This document shows, in pieces, positions 1-11,656 of a DNA stretch of 64,000 nt. Origin of the DNA: Heterobilharzia americana (lineage: Eukaryota > Platyhelminthes > Trematoda > Strigeidida > Schistosomatidae); contig OX104127.1 of the NCBI GenBank assembly GCA_944470555.2, positions 114,604,741-114,668,740 of the forward strand, given 5' to 3'. The notes under the pieces were generated by a model that saw only the letters and a program-made list of their open reading frames with translations, was not told the origin of the DNA and did no database searches. How positions within the stretch are numbered: position 1 is the first letter of the stretch; the number at the start of each line of letters is the position of its first letter. Both the position numbers and the translations under genes were made by a program.

Positions 1-2334
1 TGATGAAAAGGAATCAGATTTCATTGTTCCTACACACACCACCGAAACAAAACGACGTAATTAACTGTTGTCGTAATTGGGTTTTATTAGTCAGTTCATG
101 GGGAAAACATGGTTTGTTAACAAGTGTGTAGTCATATATTCAAGTGGGCGTGAATAAGTGTAAGAAAAGCAATCTAAATTAAAAATTCAGTCTGTTCGTT
201 TTGTGTAGGTGTTTCAATCGTATTCAGTGTGTACACCACATCATTTTGGACGATTTTGATTATATCGATCGAAACTTAGACGAATGTGGTATTATCACAT
301 GATCAGGACAATGTAATGTATAGGTTTCCATTGCGTTGTTGAATCCTACCCCTAGGGATTTGAATAGCAAGTAACTCAATCGCAAGCTAACTTAATCGAA
401 AGGATAGATCTCTGTTTGTTTATGGACTCTTATTGCAGATACCTAAATATTGCCTGAATATTTAATGTTATAATCCACTTTATTCACTGACTGTATAAAC
501 TCTTGTAAAATGATGTTTTACGTAGTTTTCAATTCCAAAAATTAGCTATTTACAAAATAACTATTACTTTTAAATTTTTTCCAACTGATGTGTTTTGTTT
601 CTCATGTCAAAAATCATGACATTTAAAGGATAGGTCTGATGAAAATTTAACGGAAAGTACGTATTTATTAAATTTTGTTTTCGGTTATATAGTTGGTATA
701 TTACTTTTACTGATAACTCAACGTCATAAGAAAATATTTTTAAAGCAAAAACAACAGATTTTACAGAATATAATGAATTCATTGTTTTGTCACCTTTTTT
801 CAACTGTTTACAGACTATGAAAATTTTGAGGTATTTACAGCGAGATACCATCTACATACATTTCGAGAGTACGATAATACATTGATGAAAGATAAGTACA
901 GAATCAGTACTGATCTCACAATAGATTCCTATTTTATCACTGAAATTTTATCTTCTTACCCAGATTGGTAAGATCCCAACCCATGTTCAACTGTACTTAC
1001 CTACTTAATTAACTTATCATATGAACTTACTTAGACTTCTTTTATTCCATTTTTTTACTGACCGCTTATGGAAAAAGTGACAGTCTGACCATATAAACAT
1101 GGGATATTTTTGAATTTTAGTGAAGAAAACTTATTTCACTGGGATTTCTGTAGTATATATCAACTAATTCATTTGGAAAACGAGGGCCTTTCAGATTTTA
1201 AATGTTCTTATATTGTTCGAATTTTTCAAGGGAACTAAATGTTTTACAAACAATCAAATCACTGAATTAGGTAGTGACGTTACCCTTCAGAATGAAGATA
1301 CTCCACCGAAGTCAGGTTTCATGAACGGTGTTTGCAAAGTGATTGTTTACCACATCCGCTTTTAAAGTTCAGTCGATGATCCTTCGCTATTCTGAGAAAC
1401 GTTTGACATAAATAGGCTCATTTTATCCTGCAAATGTCTTTGTTCTTGCGTTATTCAAATTTGTCAAGGGAACTAAATGTGTAATATTTCATTAGGTTTC
1501 ATTAATGGACTACGATCCTCTCAGTAACTAAGTTATGTAGATTTCTTTTCTCTGTTTGTTCGTTTAATGACCAGAACTTAGTTGAAAACAGAGTCATGAA
1601 ACATAATGAGTTAATCGTATTCTGCAGCATTTTTTATTGTCGCTCCGTTAAAATGTCTGCGAAAATTAATTCCAAGTTAACTGGTCATCTTAAAACATAA
1701 TACTTCTAGAATATTCCTTGGTTTTAGTTTAAAGAAGTGTAAAGCATATTGAATACGGACATTACATATTTTTTTAGTAAGAGTAATCGTGTAGAAAATT
1801 TTAACCCTCTGCTTAATAATGACTTCATTAGTAAGCAGTTAACATACGTGTCTTACCACAAATGATTTAAACGCAGTCGAATTCCTAAGTTGGATTTTGA
1901 CATTGTTAGTGCTGCAGACGAAGTAGGCATACCAGTAAAGAAAACAGCTTGGAAATTATGCTACTTACATTAGCCTCTAGGTTTTGTCTAAACTACCAAT
2001 ATCGGTCATAAGCACCTTTCTCTGTGTGTATGATTAAGATGGACAATATGAGTTGCAAGAAGATAAAAATATTTGGAGAAAGAAAACCAAAATTATTTTT
2101 TGAACAAGTGATACTTTTCCTAGTTAACTTTCATTTTATTAAAGGCACAGAGCCATCAACGAATTGATACACTAAACTAAAATGTCGTCAACAACTCAAA
2201 TCTTTCTGGGTACATATTTTATTTCGGATCAGGAAGCAGAAATAAGTTCACTCTTGAAGAAGGGATCGCTTTCCAGTACTTGACTCACTGGTGAGCATGA
2301 AACGTCTTTAGTTTTTATTTTAATACTATGTATG
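1..2334. other. Intergenic, no gene seen
   Basis: AT-rich. Only short open frames, the longest being 93 codons at 570-851 on the minus strand, with no recognisable motif or splice context. Confidence 0.6.
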
Positions 2335-2545
2335 GATTGAAGGTGAAATGAAAATTTGGCCCAGGTTAGGATTCGAACAGAAACCACAGGGTTCCTAGAC
2401 CGGTGCTCTTTCTACTTAACTACGAAAGCCGACTGCTGATCAGATTTTCATTTTACTCTAATCACAAAGCATTTTATACCTAACTGTCACATGAATTCGT
2501 GACCTGGTACTACCTCTTGATCGTACTCACACTGGCTGCCCAGTC
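2335..2545 (-). repeat. tRNA-like short repeat, family A
   Basis: On the minus strand an internal tRNA-like segment (2380-2440) has an A-box-like stretch (GTAGTTAAGTAGAAAGAGC) and the B-box TGTTCGAATCC. About 110 bases precede it, matching 5530-5640. No hammerhead core follows. Copies at 5425-5640 and 5806-5945. Confidence 0.7.
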
Positions 2546-4996
2546 AGGACTTATTTTAATAACATGATGTAAACAGGAGATAAATAGTCACCGAGAATGA
2601 AATTAAATGTAACCGCGAAAGTATGTAGGTTAGGAGGCTTTTTAAGAAGATTGGTATTTGAAGAAAGGTTGGCTTAGTTGGAAAACAATAAATGACTAAA
2701 TTGTGACAATAAAGTGTTATGTGTAGTGATGAATGTCGGTTAACATGCATTTCAACTGATGATATTACGTGTAAACTAAGAATTTAAAGATTGGTCGTCA
2801 CAGTACTTGGAATAACCACCTATCTCAGTCACAGTAGTGTTAGTCTGGTAACCAGGAGGTGGGTAGATTGTGTCTTACTTCTATCCAGGTTTTCCATTCG
2901 ACTTCAACCACTACTGTATTGGATATGGGCCAGTCTTTGAAATCCTAGTTATTCCAGGCAGTTTTGTCAACATATGAGTTGAATTTGACATTCGAAAGCA
3001 AATAGGATTTCAAATGAGTACTTTGTAATATCTTGCCAGTACAATATTGATAATGGAGTAAGTTCATTCCGCCCTCACCTCATCCAACTATTGTAGTATT
3101 CAGAACATCTACAAATACTGCTACGCATGAATTACAAGAGATATACTAAATTCTAATGGAGATTAAGATATTTCGCATACATTAATAAGAAGTGAAAGGT
3201 TCAACTAATGAAATACAAAATGTCTGAATAACATAAGAGATGCTAAATTATTTAACTTTGGTTAGTGAATGAAATTACTCACTTTTGAAGGTAAATCTAA
3301 CTTTAAGTGCTTGACTTGCTGAGTAGTTGGAATCCAAGATGAACTTATCCGTTTATGGCTGACTGAAAAACATTCAACAACCTGTTGGAACTGAAATGAA
3401 CATTCTCGTGTTTATAAGATATTTGATTTTTTCCTGATGCTGAATCGCTAGCTATTGTTTCTCTATGGCTAGTCAATAAATTATGCCTCTAAACTAAATT
3501 CCTTCAATGGAAAGTAGACATTATTTTTAAACTCATGATAATTTTTACTTTATCAGTCTCGACGTTTCAAGCATTATAGTTCAACTATATATTCATGCGT
3601 TCTCAAGATATTGAACCCATTATTATATACACTATTCAAACCATGCCAGGACATTCACATTTACCAGGTTATTTTCTTATAAATAATCCATTTTTAAGAC
3701 CAGAGGCATAACAATGATATTTCCACAGAGTGTTTAACCAGGTAAACATTAAGCATAAATACTGACCAATGATCCTGGATCACTAATGAGTGTTTGAAAG
3801 GGAACTTAATTATCCTAGGAATTGAAAACCTTCAGGCAGATTCATGGTACAACTATGAAGTGAACACCTTCGAAGATTCTTAGACTGTGATGACACTACT
3901 GTTATGAGGTTTCTAATTCTTCCTGATTCACTCTTTGATGTCACTTTGTGATAAATAACACCTCAATCATCCAAATCAAGAACTAAGTATAAGTGAATGA
4001 TTAAAAGAAATTCCACAGCTCATAATATAGATTTTTCACACCATAATCTGTTTATCACATCATACAAACTCGAGAATCTTATGCATAACAAAGATAAACG
4101 GAAGTTACCTTCGAAGCTCTTGTACAAGAAGCCAAACTAGTTTTTCAATTTCCATGTTTATTTTTGTCCAAAAGGTGTTTAACTTCGTAGGTAAATAAGG
4201 CTATTACTGCTTTATGAAGCTGAAAATGAAGACAAAATGAGACTTGGATAAATTTGATGGACAGTTGTAGAAGTATTATTTACATCAGTTTAGTGATTGA
4301 AATCAATCAGATATTCGAGGATAGAGTTTGCAAGAACCTTCTTATAATTCATACTTTTTCATCTGTGCACAGAATATTGTGCTTAAAGCAGTAATTTTTT
4401 TATTAGTTTCGTCTTTTTTAGTCATAATAATCTCTGTCTTCCCTACCTTGTGAATCATGTTAGTGATCTAGTACGTTGCTGTCATTCAAGTACACGGGTG
4501 GGGAATTAATTTCCTTTACCCAGTAACCTTAAGATTAGCAATAAACAACAGTCACTGTAAGCAGGACAGTCACATCAAAAGCCAACTGTAAACGTTTAAG
4601 GGACTATTATGTTGTTAAGTGTAATCATTGCTTTCAGTTACATTTATGCAGGAGTAAACTAGCCAAAACAAAAAGTGATATATCACTAGTTATCTCAAGT
4701 TCATTAATAATTGTTGAAGTGATTCCCAGTCATAAATTTGTCAGTGTAATTTGTAGTTCTCTAGTTTGAAGCCTGTTGCTACCGTAGCTTTTCACAACAG
4801 ATCATTACACCTCTACTGAATAAAAAGTTGTATGAATTATTTTCGATAATAAAGGTGGTACTGCTTTGAATATCAAGTAATTACCAGTTTGTCCGATGGT
4901 ATATTGTGAAAATGAGACAAAGGTTTGTCTACTGTCAAGGTAGTCAGTCACACATACACGTTTACATTTGTATAAACTTACAAATAATGCTTGGAA
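2546..4996. other. Intergenic, no gene seen
   Basis: AT-rich; nothing beyond short, unstructured open frames. Confidence 0.6.
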
Positions 4997-5307
4997 CGGT
5001 TAATTCCCCTGCTAAATTTAAATAACGTAATGAGAAGACGGAGATTATCTAAAACATGTGATATATTAGTGCTGTACATTGCCAAATTAACAATTAACGG
5101 AAATGTAAGGCTTGTAAAAATGCAATTTCCTTCATTCAGATGAGATTTATGATTTCTGGCTGACCAATTCACCCAACCTTTTAACTGTCAGTTGAGATAG
5201 TCTTCTTTTCAGAAATTTGAAACGATTAGTCCCTCTGACAAGTTCGAACAACGTATAGAACAGACATAGATTATCCGGAACATGTGATAAATTACCGCTA
5301 TACATCT
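4997..5307. repeat. Decayed duplicated segment
   Basis: 4997-5080 and 5222-5307 share an interrupted match, the clearest part being AGATTATCTAAAACATGTGA / AGATTATCCGGAACATGTGA followed by a CTGTACAT / CTATACAT end. The units are about 225 bases apart in the same orientation. Origin unknown. Confidence 0.5.
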
Positions 5308-5424
5308 GACCAGTCTGATCTCACATGAATTTATCGAAAAACTGATATAAATATAAATAAATATCCTTTTGGCTTTCTGAGATAGCCGTGGTTTTTCAGA
5401 CTAGTATTAATACAGGGTGATGAC

Positions 5425-5640
5425 TTGAGGTGAAGTGAAAATATTGGGCTACGCCAGAATTCAAACCCGCGACCGAAGGATTTCCAGACCGGTGCTGTAT
5501 CAACTCAGGTACGAGACCTGACTGTTTACTAGATTTTTCTTCCGCTTCAATCACCAAGAGCTTCATATCTGACTGTCATATGAATTCGTCACGCGTTACT
5601 ACCTCTTGTTTGTACTCACATTAAGGTCTTAGTCATGATT
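5425..5640 (-). repeat. tRNA-like short repeat, family A
   Basis: Minus-strand copy, about 215 bp, collinear with 2335-2545. The tRNA-like part reads GTACCTGAGTTGATACAGC and GGGTTTGAATTC. Both copies include the leader GTCACGAATTCATATGACAG-type block before the tRNA-like part. Confidence 0.72.
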
Positions 5641-5805
5641 TCTCCTCCTAATCCAAATCTACTTGAATTAGAGACAGAAAGCATCATACTGGTTCCGATT
5701 GCTCCTCTAACCAATGTCAGTCTACGATGGATACCGACTTAAAATATCTCTAAATCCCCACAAACTACTTAAAATTCCATCATTTTGACTATCTGAAGTG
5801 TAGTG

Positions 5806-5945
5806 AAAATCTACTCGGCAGTCGGGTCTCGTGGCTGAGTGGGTAGAGCACTGGTCCAGAAAGCCTGTGGCCGCTGGTTCGAATCTCATCATAGTCCACA
5901 ACTTTCATTTCACCTTCAACCATTGCCCAGTATCAAAACATAATT
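5806..5945 (+). repeat. tRNA-like short repeat, family A, best-preserved promoter
   Basis: Plus strand. GTGGCTGAGTGGGTAGAGC (A box) and TGGTTCGAATCTC (B box) are spaced like a tRNA gene. It lacks a foldable acceptor stem, and its flanks match the other family A copies, so it is a tRNA-derived SINE rather than a tRNA gene. Confidence 0.75.
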
Positions 5946-6089
5946 AAGCCAATGGAACTATATTTAAGCTAATAAGGGCTGAATAAAAGAAGATAATATA
6001 TGTCAGGTCATCACTGCGAATAGTAGGAAGGGTTGAACTCAATGCAAATAGGGTACGTTTAGTGTAAGTACTAATTGGTTTCGAATGCG

Positions 6090-7480
6090 TGAAGAGGATT
6101 TAACCTACTGACAATTAGTGCGTCGAAAGGTCTATATATTCTTCGCTGAACATATCTAAACAATGTAAGTTCTATGACAGGTCCTATTATGCTTTGCGAT
6201 AGTTAAGGAAATACTTTTGTCACTTGCGTTTATCAAACTGTTAGAAGTAATTTGTTTCTGGAAGCACTTAAGCACACTTAGCCACAGGCACTATTTTCAA
6301 CCGCACGTCACAGTTTTTTAACCTTAGATATGTGTCCATAGATACATATAAATTGACAAGGACAGTCAGATGTGATGCACTTTTTCAAATGTTTTCCAGG
6401 TTTGTATTGAAGCATGGGCTTTGTATTGTCCACTGGAATTACCCTGGACGCATAGTATTTCGTACCAAAAACCGACCTAAGTCCTTCCTTCAAAATTTGA
6501 TTTGCCTGTTTATGGTAATGTAATATACACATTTTCCTTAGAGAGGGAACAGTGATAAATCTCAACATTGTTCTGATTTTATGCTTAATGATAAATTTTA
6601 ATGGATCTCCATCTATTCTGCCCAACAATTCAACTTCCATTTATTTTGTATCATACGTGCAAATACGATCAAATTTACCAAATAAATACCTGATTTAGCC
6701 ACACTTGTATTAGATATGACAGTAACTATAGCACATAGGGCACTGAGCCATCCAACTTGACTTCCTGTGGATAAATCTTCGGATTGTGCGACATCCCGTT
6801 TGACTAATCAGTACATCTAAAAATGGTAGTTTGTCATCCGTTCCTTCTCAAATTAGGCCAATGTAGCTTTGCATAGTATTCGTTTTCTGTAACAAGCTTG
6901 CCGTTTTTTGAGATTTTTCACAAATAATAATTATGTCGGCTACATGCTGTTACAAAAATAAACGCTTTCAATCAAATCTCTGTCTAGCCCTTCAACATAT
7001 GAAATATACACATGAGCCAACAGAGATCCCAAGGGACTGTCCCAGGCAACACCAATTTATGGAAACTATTTACTCTTGAATTTGAACTGTACGCTATTGA
7101 TGTTACATAGTAATGTCTTCCAGATTTGTAGGAGAAATGGGGAGTAAAAGATATTCAGGTCCCATAGTCTTCAGGTAACCAAGTTCCTCTTTGTTAACAG
7201 CATTTCATCTGGAGTATTTCCAATAAGATATAATTCACTCCTCCTTCTTAGTAAGTTATTTCTTCAGCAGGAACATTTGACATAAGTTTGGGTCAATAAT
7301 GGGTCAATGATAGCTTATATTCAATAACTGTTCACAATGACCACTTCTGAGGGTTTATCGGGCTTAAGCGTGATAATATCAGGATTATTTTCAAGCCTCT
7401 CAATGCTAAGAGTTTAAGATACTTCTGTGTCTTGGTCACGAATTGTAGAAATGATAAACGGTATCCAGCTGTGATTATCT
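6090..7480 (-). mobile_element. Decayed Penelope-like element: RT and GIY-YIG remnants
   Basis: Read on the minus strand from 7480 downward, broken frames match PLE reverse transcriptase in order: DIITLKPDKPSEVVIVN (about 7390), a fragment near 7030 resembling the PLxxLLAHVYISYVEG region, the catalytic region near 6930 (ADIIIICEKS-like, with the Tyr-x-Asp-Asp box altered), a LPFLD-like match near 6825, and KCITSDCPCQFICIYG at about 6370, which resembles the start of a GIY-YIG endonuclease. No long open frame survives. PLEs are retroelements with a GIY-YIG endonuclease at the C-terminus. Confidence 0.75.
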
Positions 7481-8416
7481 CGAAACGTTGGATCAAATAA
7501 ACTTATCGTAAAGCTTTTAAACTGGGCATCAGTCACTAAGCTGGAACTTTGTGCCTGAGTAACAGAAAAATAAAATTCAGTAGGAAAGACCTTCTCTTGA
7601 ACGGAAGGCAAATTAGTCACAGATTTGTGAATATCAAATTCCAAAATATTTACGCAGTTAATGATAAAAAATTTTTCTGGATTATTTCTGGTCTTTTCGT
7701 TAGGTTTCGTTATGGTAAAACTGGAAAAATAAATGAATTTGATGTTTCAAATTAAATTACTTTTGGTTTTAAAAAGTTACTTCATGGAGATATTAAATTA
7801 ATTCCCTTAACTGTTTTCTTCAAATATATTTTAGCTACATTGGTTTTTGAACAGATAATTTTTATCGAAACTGGCTGATGGATGACTGGAGGTTGAGTAT
7901 AGATCTGAGTCACTGTAAGATTCCAACTGGTCATAAAAACTCGGAGTCAGTTAAAAAGAACCACTCAAAAGAAGTGCAAAAATATTCACATGCAAAATGG
8001 ATTGGTTTGAGGTATGAAGGCTATTAACTGGAAAGTAAGTAGAGCGGTAGGAAACTCAATCGTTTTAGTTTGCCTCTTTCCTTCAAAATATGATTTATCT
8101 CATTTATCACTTTCACTACAGTATTTGGTTTTATTTCTTTTTATGCACATCTGTTAGTCGTTAATTTCTGTTTCTATTTTCTATCTTTTGAAAACGTGAA
8201 ACTTTTTCACCATTTACATCAACATACCTACTTTATCACTTTTGTTACAACACAATCTTTGAGATTCTAGAACAAATTTGTTATTGTGTTTTTACATATT
8301 TTCTAGATAATTTATCAGCAAACAAACAACTGAATCGTCTACATCTTTACAACTTTCGACGTTTCACCGAAAACATTTCCAGATTAACTTTGGTGTAAAT
8401 AGCGAGTGTTGAAACC
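7481..8416. other. Between PLE relic and RTE element
   Basis: May include a further eroded 5' part of the PLE (7414-7644, 76 open codons on the minus strand), but I see no diagnostic motif. Confidence 0.5.
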
Positions 8417-8429
8417 TTACAGGTATGAT
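8417..8429. repeat. Target-site duplication, left copy
   Basis: TTACAGGTATGAT, identical to 11644-11656, directly abutting the trinucleotide tail of the RTE element. Confidence 0.9.
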
Positions 8430-8446
8430 TATTATTATTATTATTA
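8428..8446 (-). repeat. Trinucleotide 3' tail of the RTE element
   Basis: On the minus strand the ORF ends directly in a run of TAA units. The stop codon is the first unit, so there is essentially no separate 3' UTR. Confidence 0.85.
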
Positions 8447-11400
8447 GTCCCTTGGGTTCCGAGTGGAACATAGGGCTTCAGTAGCACGCCTCCAGTGACC
8501 TCTGTTCTCTGAGATCTTTTGAACCTGGTTCCACGACAGCCCAGAAGCTCTCATTTCCTCCTCGCATGACCTCCTCCATGTCACCCTCGGACGTCCAACT
8601 CGTCGCTTCCCATAGGGATTCCACTCGAGGGCCTGACGCGTGATGTCCTCAGTCGGCCTTCTCAGTGCATGCCCAATCCATCTCCACTTCTTCCTGCATA
8701 TTTGTTGCGTGATAGGTTCTTGGTTGCTTCGTTCCCAGAGTTCCTTGTTGCTTATTTTTTCTGGCCATCTGATCTTCAGCAACGAGCGTAAGCAGTTGTT
8801 GATGAATGTCTGTAGTTTATTGGAAATACCTTTCGTGACGCGCCAAGTCTCTGAGCCATACAAGAGCACTGACTTGACGTTGGTGTTGAAAATCCGTATC
8901 TTGTTCCGCATGCTGAGTGCAGAAGATCTCCACACTGGTTTCAGGCTAATGAACGCCTGTCTTGCTTTTCCGATTCTGACTTTGACGTCCTCGTCCGTCC
9001 CGCCTGTAGTTGAAACAGTGCTTCCTAGATAAGTGAAGGAGGTTACTTCCTTCAAGTTTCTCCCGTTGACGGTGATTGGAGTTTGTTGTTGTTGTTGATG
9101 GTGGTGGTGCGGTATCTTCATCACTTCTGTCTTCTCTATATTCACCTGAAGTCCCGTCTTAGCTGCCTCTTCTGTCAACTTGTTAGTTTTTGCCTGCAGA
9201 TCTTCAAGTTTATGTGACATTAGGCACAAGTCATCGGCGAAATCCAAGTCTTCTAGGTTCTTTTCCGTCGTCCAGTGTATCCCCCTCTTCTCGCTGCCTA
9301 CTGTTTGCTGCATGATCCAGTCCACCACAATAAGGAATATCATGGGGGATAGTAGGCAACCTTGTTTCACTCCTGTCTTCACTTCAAAGGCATCACTGAG
9401 CTTCCCATTGTGGATTACTTGGCATGTGGCATCTTCATATAGTTGTTGAATGAGGCGGATAAAGGTTTGCGGTACTCCGTAGTATTGAAGCAGTTTCCAA
9501 ATTACTTCTCGGTCGACGCTGTCAAAGGCCTTCTCAAAGTCGATGAAGTTGAGGTATAGAGCTGATTGCCATTCTACGCTCTGTTCTATGATGATACGAA
9601 GCGTTGCAATTTGGTCAGCACATGATTTGTACTTCCTGAAGCCTGCCTGTTCCGGTCGCAGTTTTGAATCCAGTGCGTCTTTAAGCCTCTCCAGGATGAT
9701 GCGGCTTAATATTTTACTTGGGGTGGACAGGAGAGTGATTCCGCGCCAGTTCTTGCAAGCACTGAGGTCTCCCTTCTTCGGCAGTTTGACAAGGTAACCC
9801 TTCTTCCAATCGTCAGGTACCTTCTCTTCCTTCCACACCTTCTGCAATAGTGGTGTGAGCATGTCCGCTGTTGTCTCTGCATCTGTTCTCAGTGCTTCTG
9901 GCGGTATTCCATCTGGTCCTGCTGCTTTCCCACCTTTCAGTAGCTTTATGGCGTTCAGGACTTCCATTTTCGTTGGGGGATTTATGTTCACTTGTAATTC
10001 AGCGGCTGCAGGTGGTATTTCTGGACGAAGTGCAGGTGGTGGTCGATTCAAGAGCTTCTTGAAGTGGTCGGCCCATCGTTTCCTCTGTTTCTCTTCTTTT
10101 GTAATTAAATTTCCTTCTTCATCTTTTATTGGTTTCATCTGTGTTGGTCTCTTCCCTGATAGCAACCTGGTTATTTGATACAATGTCGTCAGGTCTCTCT
10201 TACCTGCAGCCTGTTCTGCTTCACTTGCCAGTGTGTCGTAGAAGTGTCTTTTGTCTTTGCGTGCACTCTTCTTCACTTCTTTGTCCAGTGTTTTATACAT
10301 TGTGCTCAGTTCCTCTTGTCGTTGAGCATCCTTGCACTGGTTTATCTTCTGCTTCACCATCCTCCTCTCCTCTATCAGCTTCCAGGTATCCGTCGAGATC
10401 CATTCCTTGTCTTCTTTCTTCTTCCTTCCTAATACGGCTGTGCAGGTTTCTTTCCACACAGCTTTCAAAGACTTCCAGTGTTCTTCCACACAGGTTTCTT
10501 CAGGGATGTCCCTCGACGTCTCCCATTTTGTCTTGATGGCTGCTTTGAAGATCTCCTTTGTAGTTTCATCCTTCAGTTTCCGAGTGTTGTACTTGAATTG
10601 AGGTCTATCACCAGCTTCCTTGAAGGCTTTTAACTTGATTTGGAAGGTTCCTTGCACTAGATAGTGGTCTGAACCTACATCTGCTCCTCTTCTTGACCTT
10701 GTGTTAAGTAGACTGCGTCTCCATTTTCTTGAGATTGAGATAAAGTCGATTTGATTTTTAGTGTGTCCATCTGGTGAAGTCCATGTCGCTTTGTGGATAT
10801 CCTTGTGCCTGAACACACTGCCTCCAATCACCAAATCGTTGAATGCACAGAATTCTGCAAACAATTCTCCATTCTCATTCATTTCACCTAGCGCCTCTCG
10901 ACCCATGGTTAGTTCTCTTCCCGTATTGTCCCCTCCCAGTTTGGCATTCATGTCGCCCATTAGAATTTTGATATCGCCAACTGACGTCTTGTCCAGTGTT
11001 GATTGAAGTTGTCTGTAGAAATCCTCCTTTTTCTCTTGCTCTGCATTATTTGTAGGTGCATAACATTGTATGATTGTGACCTTTCTTCCTTTTGAGTTGA
11101 ACCTTGCTGTCATGATCCTGGAGGAGATTGGTTCCCACTGCATGAGAGCCTTCGATGCTCTTGAGGACATCATGATAGCCACTCCCTCAGTGTGCTCGTG
11201 GTTGGCGTCTGGGTGACCGGAGTAGATTATTGATTCTCCAGTTGACAGTTTGGAGAGTCCACTCCCATTCCATCTGCTTTCGCAAATCCCAAGCACTTCG
11301 ATGTTATACCTTCTCATCTCCTTTGCAATCTGGGCTGCCTTACTGGGTTCAAACATCGTGCGGACATTCCATGTCCCCACGTTTACTTTCGCTTTCATCG

Positions 11401-11643
11401 AGAGAAGACACATCGGCCAATTGGCTTCCCGAAGGCTTTCACCAACTGGCGTCATTTCGCCTCTCCGATTCCAGCGGGGTATAAGTTTGTTTTCATTTTT
11501 TATATTTTGTTTGTGCTTTGAAGTTTCTTTAGCGGTTAGATTTGTTTTACGGGGTAGGGTTGCTAGCCCTATGCCCAACCTTCCCTCTTTACCCGGGCTT
11601 AGGACCGGCTAGTAACTAGTAAACTAGTTAACCAGGCGAGGTT
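8430..11643 (-). mobile_element. Full-length RTE-clade (SR2-like) non-LTR retrotransposon
   Basis: A 3.2-kb element bounded by a perfect 13-bp target-site duplication. On the minus strand it has a 5' UTR of about 65 nt, one long intact ORF (endonuclease then reverse transcriptase), and a 3' end consisting only of a TAA/TAT trinucleotide run. The compact layout and trinucleotide tail are typical of the RTE clade, and schistosome SR2 belongs to it; the exact family name is my inference. An unbroken ORF plus an undecayed duplication suggest recent and possibly autonomous mobility. Three truncated relatives occur at 14954-15712, 16310-17172 and 50356-51170. Confidence 0.93.
8444..11578 (-). CDS. 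RTE retrotransposon endonuclease-reverse transcriptase
   Basis: 1044 residues, no internal stop or frameshift. The N-terminal half is an APE-like endonuclease: VNVGTWNVRTM (about 66-75), GICESRWNGSG (97-107), ILMGDMNAKLGG (205-216) and SDHYLVQG (303-310). The reverse transcriptase follows: KAAGPDGIPPEAL (551-563), YLNFIDFEKAFDSVD with the motif-A Asp (675-689), GVKQGCLLSPMIF (736-748), the catalytic FADD box (780-783) and YLGS (850-853). The C-terminus has WRWIGHALRR and GRPRVTWRR, usual in RTE proteins. The protein nicks target DNA and copies its own RNA at the nick (target-primed reverse transcription). Odd points: a His4-Gln5 tract at 824-832, and a stop codon that is the first TAA of the 3' tail. 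The start could also be Met61, just before the endonuclease. Confidence 0.95.
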   Translation of the reverse strand: MGIGLATLPRKTNLTAKETSKHKQNIKNENKLIPRWNRRGEMTPVGESLREANWPMCLLSMKAKVNVGTWNVRTMFEPSKAAQIAKEMRRYNIEVLGICESRWNGSGLSKLSTGESIIYSGHPDANHEHTEGVAIMMSSRASKALMQWEPISSRIMTARFNSKGRKVTIIQCYAPTNNAEQEKKEDFYRQLQSTLDKTSVGDIKILMGDMNAKLGGDNTGRELTMGREALGEMNENGELFAEFCAFNDLVIGGSVFRHKDIHKATWTSPDGHTKNQIDFISISRKWRRSLLNTRSRRGADVGSDHYLVQGTFQIKLKAFKEAGDRPQFKYNTRKLKDETTKEIFKAAIKTKWETSRDIPEETCVEEHWKSLKAVWKETCTAVLGRKKKEDKEWISTDTWKLIEERRMVKQKINQCKDAQRQEELSTMYKTLDKEVKKSARKDKRHFYDTLASEAEQAAGKRDLTTLYQITRLLSGKRPTQMKPIKDEEGNLITKEEKQRKRWADHFKKLLNRPPPALRPEIPPAAAELQVNINPPTKMEVLNAIKLLKGGKAAGPDGIPPEALRTDAETTADMLTPLLQKVWKEEKVPDDWKKGYLVKLPKKGDLSACKNWRGITLLSTPSKILSRIILERLKDALDSKLRPEQAGFRKYKSCADQIATLRIIIEQSVEWQSALYLNFIDFEKAFDSVDREVIWKLLQYYGVPQTFIRLIQQLYEDATCQVIHNGKLSDAFEVKTGVKQGCLLSPMIFLIVVDWIMQQTVGSEKRGIHWTTEKNLEDLDFADDLCLMSHKLEDLQAKTNKLTEEAAKTGLQVNIEKTEVMKIPHHHHQQQQQTPITVNGRNLKEVTSFTYLGSTVSTTGGTDEDVKVRIGKARQAFISLKPVWRSSALSMRNKIRIFNTNVKSVLLYGSETWRVTKGISNKLQTFINNCLRSLLKIRWPEKISNKELWERSNQEPITQQICRKKWRWIGHALRRPTEDITRQALEWNPYGKRRVGRPRVTWRRSCEEEMRASGLSWNQVQKISENRGHWRRATEALCSTRNPRD

Positions 11644-11656
11644 TTACAGGTATGAT
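11644..11656. repeat. Target-site duplication, right copy
   Basis: TTACAGGTATGAT, identical to 8417-8429, abutting the 5' end of the RTE element. Identity over all 13 bases argues for a recent insertion. Confidence 0.9.

Noticed and set aside
570..851. 93-codon minus-strand open frame
   Set aside because: AT-rich composition typical of chance open frames; no motif or splice context.
5826..5895. Possible tRNA gene
   Set aside because: A and B boxes are tRNA-like, but no acceptor stem pairs and the flanks match other repeat copies; it is a tRNA-derived SINE.
8640..11612. Many open frames on the plus strand across the RTE element
   Set aside because: They lie opposite the intact 1044-codon ORF and carry no motifs; they are antisense shadows.
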